This document shows positions 25,525-33,665 of a stretch of 64,000 nucleotides of DNA, one piece after another. Under the pieces are notes generated by a model. That model was given only the letters and a program-made list of their open reading frames with translations, had not been told where the DNA came from and searched no databases. Numbering within the stretch: position 1 is the stretch's first letter; the number at the start of each line of letters is the position of its first letter. The stretch spans positions 4,623,516-4,687,515 of the forward strand of contig JACAUB010000001.1 of assembly GCA_013390605.1 (NCBI GenBank). Direction: 5' to 3'. Source of the DNA: Bacteroidota bacterium (lineage in GTDB: Bacteria; Bacteroidota; Bacteroidia; Bacteroidales; Cfx3-03). Made by a program: the position numbers and the translations under genes.

Positions 25525-26392
25525 TCAGATTAAAGCGTCTATTATTGAAACATTATCGTTTACACTTCAGCAAGATACTGAGTTAATTTCTTATGAACCA
25601 TGTGGTGGCGGTTCTATTAATGAAGCCTATGTGCTTCATACCACTACGGGTAATTTTTTTATAAAACTCAATAATAGCATTCAGTATCCTGAAATGTTTT
25701 TGCTCGAAGCAGAGGGTCTAAATTTACTCTCGTCTCAAAATATTATAAAAACGCCCAATGTAATTGCATTCAATACGACTACAGATACTGCATTTATTAT
25801 CCTAGAATATATTAAAGAGGTTACTAAATCGTCAGACTTTTGGTTTGATTTCGGATTGCGTTTAGCCTCCTTACATAAAACATCTTCCAACTTGTTTGGA
25901 TTGGAAAAAACCAATTATATAGGATCCATTAAACAATGTAATGATCAATATAATACCTGGACAGATTTCTTTGCTATTTGTCGTATTGAATACCTTTTTA
26001 AGCAAGCTACAAATAAAGGGCTGCTTTCTTTAAATCTGCATAAATCTATTGATAAACTTTTTCAATTACTGGATGAGATCTTCCAAAAAGAACCTGCATC
26101 ACTAGTTCATGGAGATTTATGGAGTGGTAATTTTATGATTAATACAGATGAACAACCTGTTTTGATTGATCCCGCTGTATATTTTGGACATCGTGAAATG
26201 GATATTGCGATGAGTAGATTATTTGGTGGTTTTAATCAAACGTTTTATGAAGCTTATACGGAAGCCTATCCTCTTGATAATGGATGGATGGAGAGAGTAG
26301 ATATTTGCAATCTATACCCACTTTTAGTACATGTTTTATTGTTCGGTCAACAATATGCGAACGAAGTAACTAGAATTCTGCGAAAATTTTAA
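25514..26392 (+). CDS. fructosamine kinase family protein
   Basis: 292 residues of the FN3K/aminoglycoside-phosphotransferase fold. A glycine-rich nucleotide loop (CGGGSINEAYVL) is followed by FFIKLN with the Lys, the catalytic loop VHGDLWSGNF, and LIDPAVYFGHREMD with the metal Asp. The family phosphorylates ketoamines on glycated proteins or small molecules (deglycation). ATG 25514 is chosen; the frame runs further upstream inside the preceding gene. The 11-nt overlap suggests one transcript with the ECF sigma unit. Confidence 0.87.
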   Translation: MLNNQIKASIIETLSFTLQQDTELISYEPCGGGSINEAYVLHTTTGNFFIKLNNSIQYPEMFLLEAEGLNLLSSQNIIKTPNVIAFNTTTDTAFIILEYIKEVTKSSDFWFDFGLRLASLHKTSSNLFGLEKTNYIGSIKQCNDQYNTWTDFFAICRIEYLFKQATNKGLLSLNLHKSIDKLFQLLDEIFQKEPASLVHGDLWSGNFMINTDEQPVLIDPAVYFGHREMDIAMSRLFGGFNQTFYEAYTEAYPLDNGWMERVDICNLYPLLVHVLLFGQQYANEVTRILRKF

Positions 26393-26394
26393 AA

Positions 26395-27780
26395 TTACTT
26401 AAGACTATTTTTCTCTTCCCAAAGTTGTTTAAAACTCTTTTCCTTAATAATAGGAATACTACTATACTCACCCCAAATTTTCTTAATAAGCCTTCTAATA
26501 ATCCAATTTTTATACTTAGCCGAAAATTTATCCACGAATCCTCTATTACTCATCGAGTAACTCCAACCTTTCATTAATAATCTTTCCCAAACGGACGTTT
26601 GTTTCTTAATTATTGCTTCATTTCTATTAAATAGCAACAGATTATTTATGTTAATATTAACCGGACAGATTTCAGTACATCTACCACATAGAGAAGAAGT
26701 GTAGCTTAAATGATTATGCGCTGAAAAATCAGAGAGATAAGGCGAAATAATTGATCCTATGGGGCCGGCATAGCTTGACCCATAGGATGAACCACCTATT
26801 GTTTCGTAAACCGGACAAACATTATAACAGGCACCACAATCTATACAGGATAGTGCCTTGCGTTGTTCAATTTTTCCCAATAAATTAGTTCGTCCGTTAT
26901 CAACTAGTACAACAATAACTTCTTCGGGTCCATCTAATTCGTTTTCAAGACTAGGTCCAAAAAGGATTGTATTATAAGCCGTTAATTTTTGACCGTAACT
27001 ATGTGTAGCATATAAAGATATAAATAAATTGAGATCTTTTAATGACCCCAGCATCTTCTCTATTCCGATAACAATAATTTGTGTTTTACAAAAAGCTGCC
27101 GCTAACAACTGATTACCTTCATTCTCTGATATTGATATAGCACCCACATCTGCAATCAAAAAATTTGCACTACTTATTGCAATATCAGCTTTTGCATTTT
27201 CATCTCTAACCTGTTTTCTAAAACTCTTTAAGATTTCAGTTGGGGTATTATTAAGAGAAGTCTTAAACTTTTCATGGAAGAGATTAGTATAGTCGTCTTT
27301 AGAAAAATGCAAACCTGAAAAAGTAGGATGAAAAGATTTGTTACCCTTCGTATTTGCTTGAGCATAATAACCTAAATCCGTCTCTTTAACCTCTACTTCA
27401 TAATTTTTTAAATGGGTATCTAAATGAATTTCATCCAGAATAAGCGCATTCGATTTGATGATACTTTTAGCCTTTTTCCTTTCAACAATTGCCAATATTT
27501 CCTGAATAGCCTCTTCTTCATTCTGGGTCCATACTACCTTTCCCCCATGCTGAACAAAGTTAGTCTCAAACTCTATCAAATGCTTATCTAATTCATGTAA
27601 AACAGAGTACTTAATACGAGAAGCTTTGGATTTAGCCAAATCTAAATCAGAGTATTGCAATTTACTATTTTCGAAAGCATTAAGAAAACGAATATTACTT
27701 TGTGTAATTTTTCTTCTTACATCCGGTTCTAACAATTGCTTATGCTCCTTAAATTTAGACTTGTCAAAAATTTCAATCAT
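26395..27780 (-). CDS. LutB-like iron-sulfur protein (LUD domain plus two 4Fe-4S motifs)
   Basis: 461 residues. The N-terminal ~300 form a LUD-type domain as in LutB. Two ferredoxin-like clusters follow: CIDCGACYNVCPVYE and CGRCTEICPVNI. LutB acts with LutA and LutC in L-lactate oxidation, but neither partner is adjacent, so the reaction here is uncertain. It converges on the fructosamine-kinase-like gene with 2 nt between the stops and is one base pair from the rpiB stop, pointing to an rpiB-lutB transcript. Confidence 0.87.
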   Translation of the reverse strand: MIEIFDKSKFKEHKQLLEPDVRRKITQSNIRFLNAFENSKLQYSDLDLAKSKASRIKYSVLHELDKHLIEFETNFVQHGGKVVWTQNEEEAIQEILAIVERKKAKSIIKSNALILDEIHLDTHLKNYEVEVKETDLGYYAQANTKGNKSFHPTFSGLHFSKDDYTNLFHEKFKTSLNNTPTEILKSFRKQVRDENAKADIAISSANFLIADVGAISISENEGNQLLAAAFCKTQIIVIGIEKMLGSLKDLNLFISLYATHSYGQKLTAYNTILFGPSLENELDGPEEVIVVLVDNGRTNLLGKIEQRKALSCIDCGACYNVCPVYETIGGSSYGSSYAGPIGSIISPYLSDFSAHNHLSYTSSLCGRCTEICPVNININNLLLFNRNEAIIKKQTSVWERLLMKGWSYSMSNRGFVDKFSAKYKNWIIRRLIKKIWGEYSSIPIIKEKSFKQLWEEKNSLK

Positions 27781-27781
27781 A

Positions 27782-28225
27782 TTAGCATTCTTTTAAACTA
27801 ATCTTATCAATTCTCGTTTGGTGCCTTCCCCCTTCAAAAGAAGTGTTTAAAAACAAATCTACAGTTTTTATTGCTTCATCTGTACTAATAAAACGTGCAG
27901 GTAAAGATAAAATATTAGCATTATTATGTTGACGAGCCAATTCAGCTAGCTCTCTATTCCAACATAAAGCAGCTCGTACATTTTTATACTTATTAGCCAC
28001 AATACTAACACCATTACCACTTCCACAAATTAAAATACCTCTTTCAAATTCATTGTTATTAACAGCACTTGCAACAGGATGAGCAAAATCTGGATAATCA
28101 ACACTTGTTATACCACCTGTACCAAAATCGATAACATCAAACCCATTATCAATCAGGTACTTTTTAATAGTCTCCTTTAGTTCGAACCCAGCATGATCCG
28201 AACCCAGTGCCAAAATTTTCTTCAT
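27782..28225 (-). CDS. rpiB: ribose 5-phosphate isomerase B
   Basis: 147 residues of the RpiB/LacA-LacB fold. It opens with ALGSDHAGFELKE, continues with VDYPDFAHPVA and the catalytic-Cys region GILICGSGNG, and closes with RHQTRIDKI. It interconverts ribulose 5-phosphate and ribose 5-phosphate in the non-oxidative pentose phosphate pathway. It is cytosolic. The start ATG 28225 adjoins the AT-rich candidate origin region. Confidence 0.95.
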   Translation of the reverse strand: MKKILALGSDHAGFELKETIKKYLIDNGFDVIDFGTGGITSVDYPDFAHPVASAVNNNEFERGILICGSGNGVSIVANKYKNVRAALCWNRELAELARQHNNANILSLPARFISTDEAIKTVDLFLNTSFEGGRHQTRIDKISLKEC

Positions 28226-28732
28226 TATATGATCTGTTAATAACTAATTTTGTACAAAATTAACAATTAATTTGAGTAAGCGAGTTAGCCTCTTTATTTC
28301 TAAGGTGTTAATAATTTGCAATTATTTGTTAATGATTTATTATAATGCATGTATTCAGTTATTTAAAATTACTAACAATAACAATGTTAATAACCCGGTA
28401 AGAATCCTTATTTATGGTGATAACTTTTAGAGGTTATTAACAATCGACTCATTTATACCCTAAAAAGATTAAGTTTTGGAAAGAAACGAACAATTCATGA
28501 ACATTTTTATACTGTAAAAACTTAATCTTTTTATAAACAAACATGTTTTTCAACAAAGTGTTAATAACTTTGCAAATACTTGTTTTTTAATAAACTTATC
28601 CGATCAAAAAAATAAAATATGTGTTGATAAAATGTTGGTAAAGTAATAACCAAATTTATCTTGTTTTACTTTTCAACCAAATCACCGCCCCATTAACATC
28701 ATAAGATATATATAAATTAAAAAATAATAATA
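28226..28732. other. candidate replication origin region (AT-rich, repeated TGTTAATAA motifs)
   Basis: 507 bp without genes between divergent rpiB and nadA. TGTTAATAA occurs at 28306-28314, 28385-28393 and 28559-28567, its complement at 28434-28442, and TGTTGATAA at 28622-28630; these differ by one or two bases from the DnaA box TGTGGATAA. A perfect 17-bp inverted repeat (28461-28477 with 28517-28533) lies inside. Two exact parS sites are 14-15 kb away. It may instead be simply a promoter region. Confidence 0.5.
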
Positions 28733-29680
28733 ATGATTAATGAGTTAAATATCGTTCAAAAGATAAAGGAGTTAAAAGAAAAAAAGAATGCTGTTATTCT
28801 GGCTCACTTTTATCAGGTTTCAGAAATTCAGGATATCGCCGATTTTGTAGGAGATAGTCTTGGATTGGCCGAAAATGCTGCAAAAACGAATGCTGATATT
28901 ATTGTTTTTGCGGGTGTTCATTTTATGGCTGAAACTGCTAAAATTTTGAATCCTCATAAAAAGGTATTACTTCCTGATTTAGCAGCCGGTTGTTCATTAG
29001 CCGACTCTTGTCCTGCTTCTGATTTTAAATTATTCAAAGCTAAATATCCTGATCATAAGGTTATTAGTTATATTAATTGTTCAGCTGAAGTTAAAGCACT
29101 TTCTGATGTTATTTGTACGTCGAGTAATGCATTGAAGATCGTTGAGTCATTTCCAGAAAATGAAAAAATTATCTTTGCTCCTGATAAAAATTTGGGAAAT
29201 TATGTAAATAATTTGACAGGAAGAAATATGATTTTATGGAATGGTAGTTGTCACGTTCATAATCAGCTTTCTGCTGAAAAGGTAATAGAATTAAAACTTC
29301 AGAATCCGGATGCTAAAGTTATCGCTCATCCAGAGTGCCAATCTCCAATCTTAGTACTTGCTGACTATATTGGATCTACAACCGGGTTAATTGAATTTGT
29401 GAAGAAAGATAGTGCTTCCAAATATATTGTAGCAACTGAAACAGGTGTTTTGCATCAAATGAAAAAAGATTGTCCTGATAAAGAGTTTCTAATTGTACCT
29501 GCTGATGAAACTTGTTCATGTAATGATTGTCCTTATATGAAAATGAATACATTGGATAAATTGTATAGGTGTTTGGATACTGAAAAACCTGAGATTCTAT
29601 TATCTGATGAAATTATTGAAAAAGCTAAATTTCCAATTATTAAGATGCTTGAAATTTCTAAACAAGCAAAGTTGATTTAA
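28733..29680 (+). CDS. nadA: quinolinate synthase
   Basis: Condenses iminoaspartate and dihydroxyacetone phosphate to quinolinate in NAD synthesis, using a [4Fe-4S] cluster. The 315-residue protein has AHFYQVSEIQDIADFVGDS, FAGVHFMAETAKIL, a first Cys in AAGCSLADSCP, the HPECQSPI segment and the C-terminal CSCNDCPYM cluster region of the A-type enzyme. nadB and nadC are not adjacent. It starts at the edge of the candidate origin region. Confidence 0.95.
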   Translation: MINELNIVQKIKELKEKKNAVILAHFYQVSEIQDIADFVGDSLGLAENAAKTNADIIVFAGVHFMAETAKILNPHKKVLLPDLAAGCSLADSCPASDFKLFKAKYPDHKVISYINCSAEVKALSDVICTSSNALKIVESFPENEKIIFAPDKNLGNYVNNLTGRNMILWNGSCHVHNQLSAEKVIELKLQNPDAKVIAHPECQSPILVLADYIGSTTGLIEFVKKDSASKYIVATETGVLHQMKKDCPDKEFLIVPADETCSCNDCPYMKMNTLDKLYRCLDTEKPEILLSDEIIEKAKFPIIKMLEISKQAKLI

Positions 29681-29743
29681 TTTTTTGTCTTGTTAAGACG
29701 GATATGATTGTTTAATATTGTATTGCCTTTTCAAACAGATGTT

Positions 29744-31276
29744 ATGCAACGAAAAATTATTCTTTTACTCTTACTATTGTGGACTTTACAGGTTTCTGCA
29801 CAGAATAATAGTATTACAAATGGATACGCTGTATTTAAACACGCCAATGGAAAAATAGCGAGTGAGGGTAATATGCGTGATGGAAAACCAGATGGATATT
29901 GGAAAACTTATTTTGAAACTGGTATATTGAAATCGGAAGGTAATAGAAAAAAATTTGAAATTGATAGCCTTTGGAAATTTTATGATGAAAAAGGTAGATT
30001 GATTCTTGAAATTAATTATAAGCTTGGTAAAAAGAATGGATTAAGAAAAACATATCGTGATAAAGAATTTGTTACTGAAAATTTTGTAAATGATATTAAA
30101 CAAGGGGCCACTACTTTTTTCTATGCCAGTGGAAAAATATGGAAAGTAATTAATTTTGAGAATGGTTTAGAAACAGGCATATCAAAGGAATTTGATGAGG
30201 ACGAAAATATCATTTCGATTACTGAATATAAAAAGGGTTTTATAGTAGACAGAGAATATATAAATAGAAAAGATAAATCTGGAAAAAAACAAGGTAAATG
30301 GAAGTTATTCTTTGATAACGATATGGTTAAACTTGAAGGTGTTTATAAAGATGACCTCAAGAATGGCTTTTTTAAAGAATATGATAAAAATGGTGTTTTG
30401 TTAACAATCAAGAAGTTTGTAAATGATATAGAAGAGGTTCAAGCTTCTGAGGTTGTTAAACTTAACGTTAAAACTGACTATTATTCAAATGGGCAGGTAA
30501 AGACTGTTGCAAGCTATAAAAAAGATGTTCCTGAAGGAATTAGAAGAGAATATGATGAAACTGGAAAGATTACACAAGGTTTTGTTTTTAAAGGCGGGGC
30601 AATAGTTGGTGAAGGCATCTTAACTGAAGATGGAGTTAAAGATGGTTATTGGAAGGAGTATTATGATGGTGGTAAATTACGCGCTACAGGGGCCTACAAC
30701 AAGGGTAAACAGGTTGGGGAATGGATCTATTACTATCCCGATGGAAAAGTGGAACAGAGGGGTAAATACGCAAAGAATGGAAAATATGAAGGAATTTGGA
30801 AATGGTTTTATACAGATGGTAGTGTTAAACGTGAAGAATCTTACTTAAACGGATTGCTAGATGGTTCATTTGCAGAGTATGATCAGGATGGTTCTGTTAT
30901 AAAACAGGGTGAATATATTGAAGGACTCGAAACTGGATTTTGGATTGTTGAAATGGGCGACCATAGAGAAGAAGGGACCTACAAAGCCGGGCAGCGTAAT
31001 GGTAGTTGGAAATATTTCTATCTGAATAAAGAAAAGGGTGGTAAAGGACAACTTTATTTTGAAGGAAGTTTTATAGACGATTTACCTAATGGAAAACAAA
31101 TATATTATTGGGATAATGGAAATAAAAAAGATGAAGGTGCTTTTGTAATGGGGCATCAGGAAGGTGATTGGAATAAGTATAATTATGACGGATCGCTCTT
31201 CTTAACTATTTCTTATAAAGGTGGATTAGAAAAGAAATTTGATGGTATTAAAATAAAACCTGAATTAAAAGAATAA
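29744..31276 (+). CDS. secreted MORN-repeat protein (YwqK-like)
   Basis: 510 residues: a signal peptide (about 1-20, ending VSAQ) followed by many MORN-2 type repeats with the pattern Y..G....G.W..Y...G (for example GYWKEYYDGGKL, GEWIYYYPDGKV, GIWKWFYTDGSV). Such proteins form elongated beta-hairpin rods; in Bacteroidota they are common and mostly uncharacterised, with the database name YwqK antitoxin carrying little functional meaning. ATG 29744 is chosen because it gives the signal peptide; the upstream TTG 29708 does not. Confidence 0.87.
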   Translation: MQRKIILLLLLLWTLQVSAQNNSITNGYAVFKHANGKIASEGNMRDGKPDGYWKTYFETGILKSEGNRKKFEIDSLWKFYDEKGRLILEINYKLGKKNGLRKTYRDKEFVTENFVNDIKQGATTFFYASGKIWKVINFENGLETGISKEFDEDENIISITEYKKGFIVDREYINRKDKSGKKQGKWKLFFDNDMVKLEGVYKDDLKNGFFKEYDKNGVLLTIKKFVNDIEEVQASEVVKLNVKTDYYSNGQVKTVASYKKDVPEGIRREYDETGKITQGFVFKGGAIVGEGILTEDGVKDGYWKEYYDGGKLRATGAYNKGKQVGEWIYYYPDGKVEQRGKYAKNGKYEGIWKWFYTDGSVKREESYLNGLLDGSFAEYDQDGSVIKQGEYIEGLETGFWIVEMGDHREEGTYKAGQRNGSWKYFYLNKEKGGKGQLYFEGSFIDDLPNGKQIYYWDNGNKKDEGAFVMGHQEGDWNKYNYDGSLFLTISYKGGLEKKFDGIKIKPELKE

Positions 31277-31308
31277 AAAAAAGGAGGATCTACATCCTCC
31301 TTTTTTTT
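31276..31308. terminator. bidirectional terminator between the MORN gene and tatA
   Basis: Stem AAGGAGGAT/ATCCTCCTT (about 31281-31289 with 31294-31302), with an A8 tract on one side and a T8 tract on the other, between convergent genes. Confidence 0.9.
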
Positions 31309-31498
31309 ATGGATTCAATTTATCGTCCTCTTTTTTTTCGTCAGTTCCGTTCATTCCTTCTTTGAAACTACGGATTCCTTTACCTACACCGTGCATTAAT
31401 TCTGGAATTTTCTTTCCTCCAAAAATAAGGAGAGCAACTAGTGCAATTACAATCCATTCTCCTCCTGCAGGGAGAAATGCTAATACTGTATTGAGCAT
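31307..31498 (-). CDS. tatA: twin-arginine translocase subunit TatA/E
   Basis: 63-residue pore-forming subunit of the Tat exporter for folded proteins. One N-terminal membrane helix (about 15-28) runs into the hallmark FGGKKIPELMHGVGKGIRSFKEG amphipathic helix, then a short charged tail. ATG 31498 is used rather than the TTG two codons upstream. tatC is not in the neighbourhood. Confidence 0.93.
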   Translation of the reverse strand: MLNTVLAFLPAGGEWIVIALVALLIFGGKKIPELMHGVGKGIRSFKEGMNGTDEKKEDDKLNP

Positions 31499-31562
31499 AA
31501 TCAATTTTATTTATTACCACAAAAATAGAGATAATCTATTTGAAAGAAACGATAATGAAAAA

Positions 31563-32822
31563 TTATTTTCTAATCCATCCATTCGGATTTAATAAGACTT
31601 TACCTTTCCAAATTTCAAAATGTATTTTTGTTTTATTAGTATTTGGATCAGAGTATATTATACCTATTTGTTGTAAAGTTTTTACGTTTTCTCCTTTTGT
31701 AATAGAAACTGATTTTAGGTTAGAATAGACTGTTAAAAACTCTCCATGTCGAATAATAACTACATTATTGAAATTTGGAATAGAAATAATACCGGTAACT
31801 ACTCCTTCAAAAACTGATTTTGCCGGTGATCCTGATATAGTTTCAATATTTATTCCATTATTTTTAATCATTATTCCTTTTAAATCTGCATGAGGTTGTT
31901 CTCCAAAATAGTCGCTAATAGTACCCTTATCAACAGGCCATGGTAATTTTCCTTTGTTTTTTTGAAATGATGAAGAAAGTTTAATATCTTCCGCTGTTAA
32001 ACTATATACATACTCGGTTTTAAGTGTTTCATCTTTTCCTTTATTTATCTTTCCTTTAGTGTTGGTACTATTTTTTCTTTTGATTTCATTAACCCTTTTT
32101 ACCTCTTCCGCAATTATTTTTTCTATGGCATCTTGTAATCGTTGTACAGATTTTTCATGCTCTCGAAGTGTTTTGAGCAATGTTTTTTCTTTCTGGGTTA
32201 ATTGGTTAATAGTTTTATTTTGTTCCTCTTTTTCTCCAAATAAACTTAATTTTTCATTTTCTTTGTTCTTCAGAAGATCTAATTTTTCTTTTTTTTGTGT
32301 TTCTAAAAGACGAAGTTTATTTCCAAGTTTTCTAGTTACATTTGTTATTTTCGAAGCTTGTTCTTTTCTGTAATCAGTATATTGTTGTAAATATTTCATA
32401 CGTAAATATGCCTGATGAAAATTTTTGGATGAAAAAATGAACATTAATTTACTCTGTTCATTCTTCGTTTTATAAATCTGATAGATTATTTTAGAGTAAT
32501 CTATTTTTAGTTGTGTAAGATTTTTAGAGAGATTTGTAATTGTATCTTTTGTTTTTACAGCCTCTTCATCAATAGAATTTAATTGAAGATTAATAGCTGA
32601 GATAATATTTTCTCTAATACTAATTTGCTTGTTTAAAAGTATAACCTGATTTAAATAAGCCTGTTTATTTTTTTTTGTTAGGTTTAACTGGTTACTTGTC
32701 TTTTTAATTTCATTTTCTAATCGCTCTTTTTTTAAGCGTAAAGCATTTTTCTCGTTTTGAGAAAACGATTGAAATGAAATAAAAAGACAAATAATTGTAA
32801 TTAAAACTTTTCTATACAGCAT
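31563..32822 (-). CDS. EnvC-like murein hydrolase activator (coiled coil plus degenerate M23 domain)
   Basis: 419 residues: a signal peptide (about 1-21), long coiled coils at about 25-255, and a C-terminal LytM/M23-like domain (about 290-419). The zinc ligands of an active M23 peptidase are incomplete: the first HxxxD position reads NNGINIET and only the late IHFEIW His is evident. That pattern fits EnvC, which activates amidases at the septum rather than cutting peptidoglycan itself. It is the last gene of the flippase-dut-TPR-DUF4292-envC run on the minus strand; the DUF4292 stop lies 2 nt upstream. Confidence 0.9.
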   Translation of the reverse strand: MLYRKVLITIICLFISFQSFSQNEKNALRLKKERLENEIKKTSNQLNLTKKNKQAYLNQVILLNKQISIRENIISAINLQLNSIDEEAVKTKDTITNLSKNLTQLKIDYSKIIYQIYKTKNEQSKLMFIFSSKNFHQAYLRMKYLQQYTDYRKEQASKITNVTRKLGNKLRLLETQKKEKLDLLKNKENEKLSLFGEKEEQNKTINQLTQKEKTLLKTLREHEKSVQRLQDAIEKIIAEEVKRVNEIKRKNSTNTKGKINKGKDETLKTEYVYSLTAEDIKLSSSFQKNKGKLPWPVDKGTISDYFGEQPHADLKGIMIKNNGINIETISGSPAKSVFEGVVTGIISIPNFNNVVIIRHGEFLTVYSNLKSVSITKGENVKTLQQIGIIYSDPNTNKTKIHFEIWKGKVLLNPNGWIRK

Positions 32823-32824
32823 TA

Positions 32825-33661
32825 TTAGTTGTTAGTTTGAAAATTATCCACCCTATTATATTTTGGATTGATATTGAAAGGGTAGTTTTGTGAAGGATTG
32901 AGTTGTATTTTTGAATATTTCAGGGTAATTTTAATCTTATTTACACCATCATTAATATTAAAAGTTACTGTCTGAGGTACCAATTGTTTATTGATGATAG
33001 TGTGATTTGAATAAGTTGCTGTAAATGTACGCATAGTATTTTCGCTCTCCTTTATAATTACTTTTGATATTTTAAAAGTTTCAGGATTCAGATTTATCTG
33101 TTCAAGTGGTATAGTACTTCGTAGCGAATCATCCAATTTCGAAAGTTTTCTAAGTTTTCTTCTATTGTATGTACTTAATTTATATTCTTTATTATCCATA
33201 CCTGCTTTAAAAGAACTATTATCATAAACTGAAAAATCGTTACCGGTAATTAATGATTGGAGCATATCGTAATCAAGATTTCTATTTAACATTTCATTTA
33301 TAAATGAAAAATCTTTAATAAGGTAGTTTCCATCTATTTTGTTAATTACTTTTACAGAATCTAGTGATATAGAAATACGAGCAGCTTCTATTCCTAATAC
33401 AGGAGTAATCATTGCCCAAATCAAGCTATCTTTTGAAATTCTAATTGTTCCTGATATATTAGTTCTTTTTCTGTTTTTCTCATATTCGGCACTGAACTTT
33501 GCCGAAAACGAGTTATATTTTAATTCATTTTCTTTAAGTTTATCAAATAGATATGATTCTCCTTTTTCTTTTATTGGAGCTTTTATAATACTTCTTTTCG
33601 TTTCACACGATGTAAGCATAACCAAAAAGGCTAATGCAATGTAAAAAAAATGATTTTTCAT
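32825..33661 (-). CDS. DUF4292 family lipoprotein
   Basis: 278 residues with a signal peptide and lipobox (VMLTSCETK, lipidated Cys near residue 19). The rest is beta-rich (FSAKFSAEYEKNRKRTNISGTIRISKDSLIWAMI), like the LolA/LolB-type DUF4292 proteins. It lies 4 nt after the TPR gene and 2 nt before envC. A role in outer-envelope lipid or lipoprotein handling is plausible but not shown. Confidence 0.86.
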   Translation of the reverse strand: MKNHFFYIALAFLVMLTSCETKRSIIKAPIKEKGESYLFDKLKENELKYNSFSAKFSAEYEKNRKRTNISGTIRISKDSLIWAMITPVLGIEAARISISLDSVKVINKIDGNYLIKDFSFINEMLNRNLDYDMLQSLITGNDFSVYDNSSFKAGMDNKEYKLSTYNRRKLRKLSKLDDSLRSTIPLEQINLNPETFKISKVIIKESENTMRTFTATYSNHTIINKQLVPQTVTFNINDGVNKIKITLKYSKIQLNPSQNYPFNINPKYNRVDNFQTNN

Positions 33662-33665
33662 ACAG

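Noticed and set aside
29880..31200. Repeated blocks in the MORN gene considered as a tandem DNA array or CRISPR
   Set aside because: Repeats are in coding phase, unequal in length and have no constant repeat/spacer structure; they encode MORN units.
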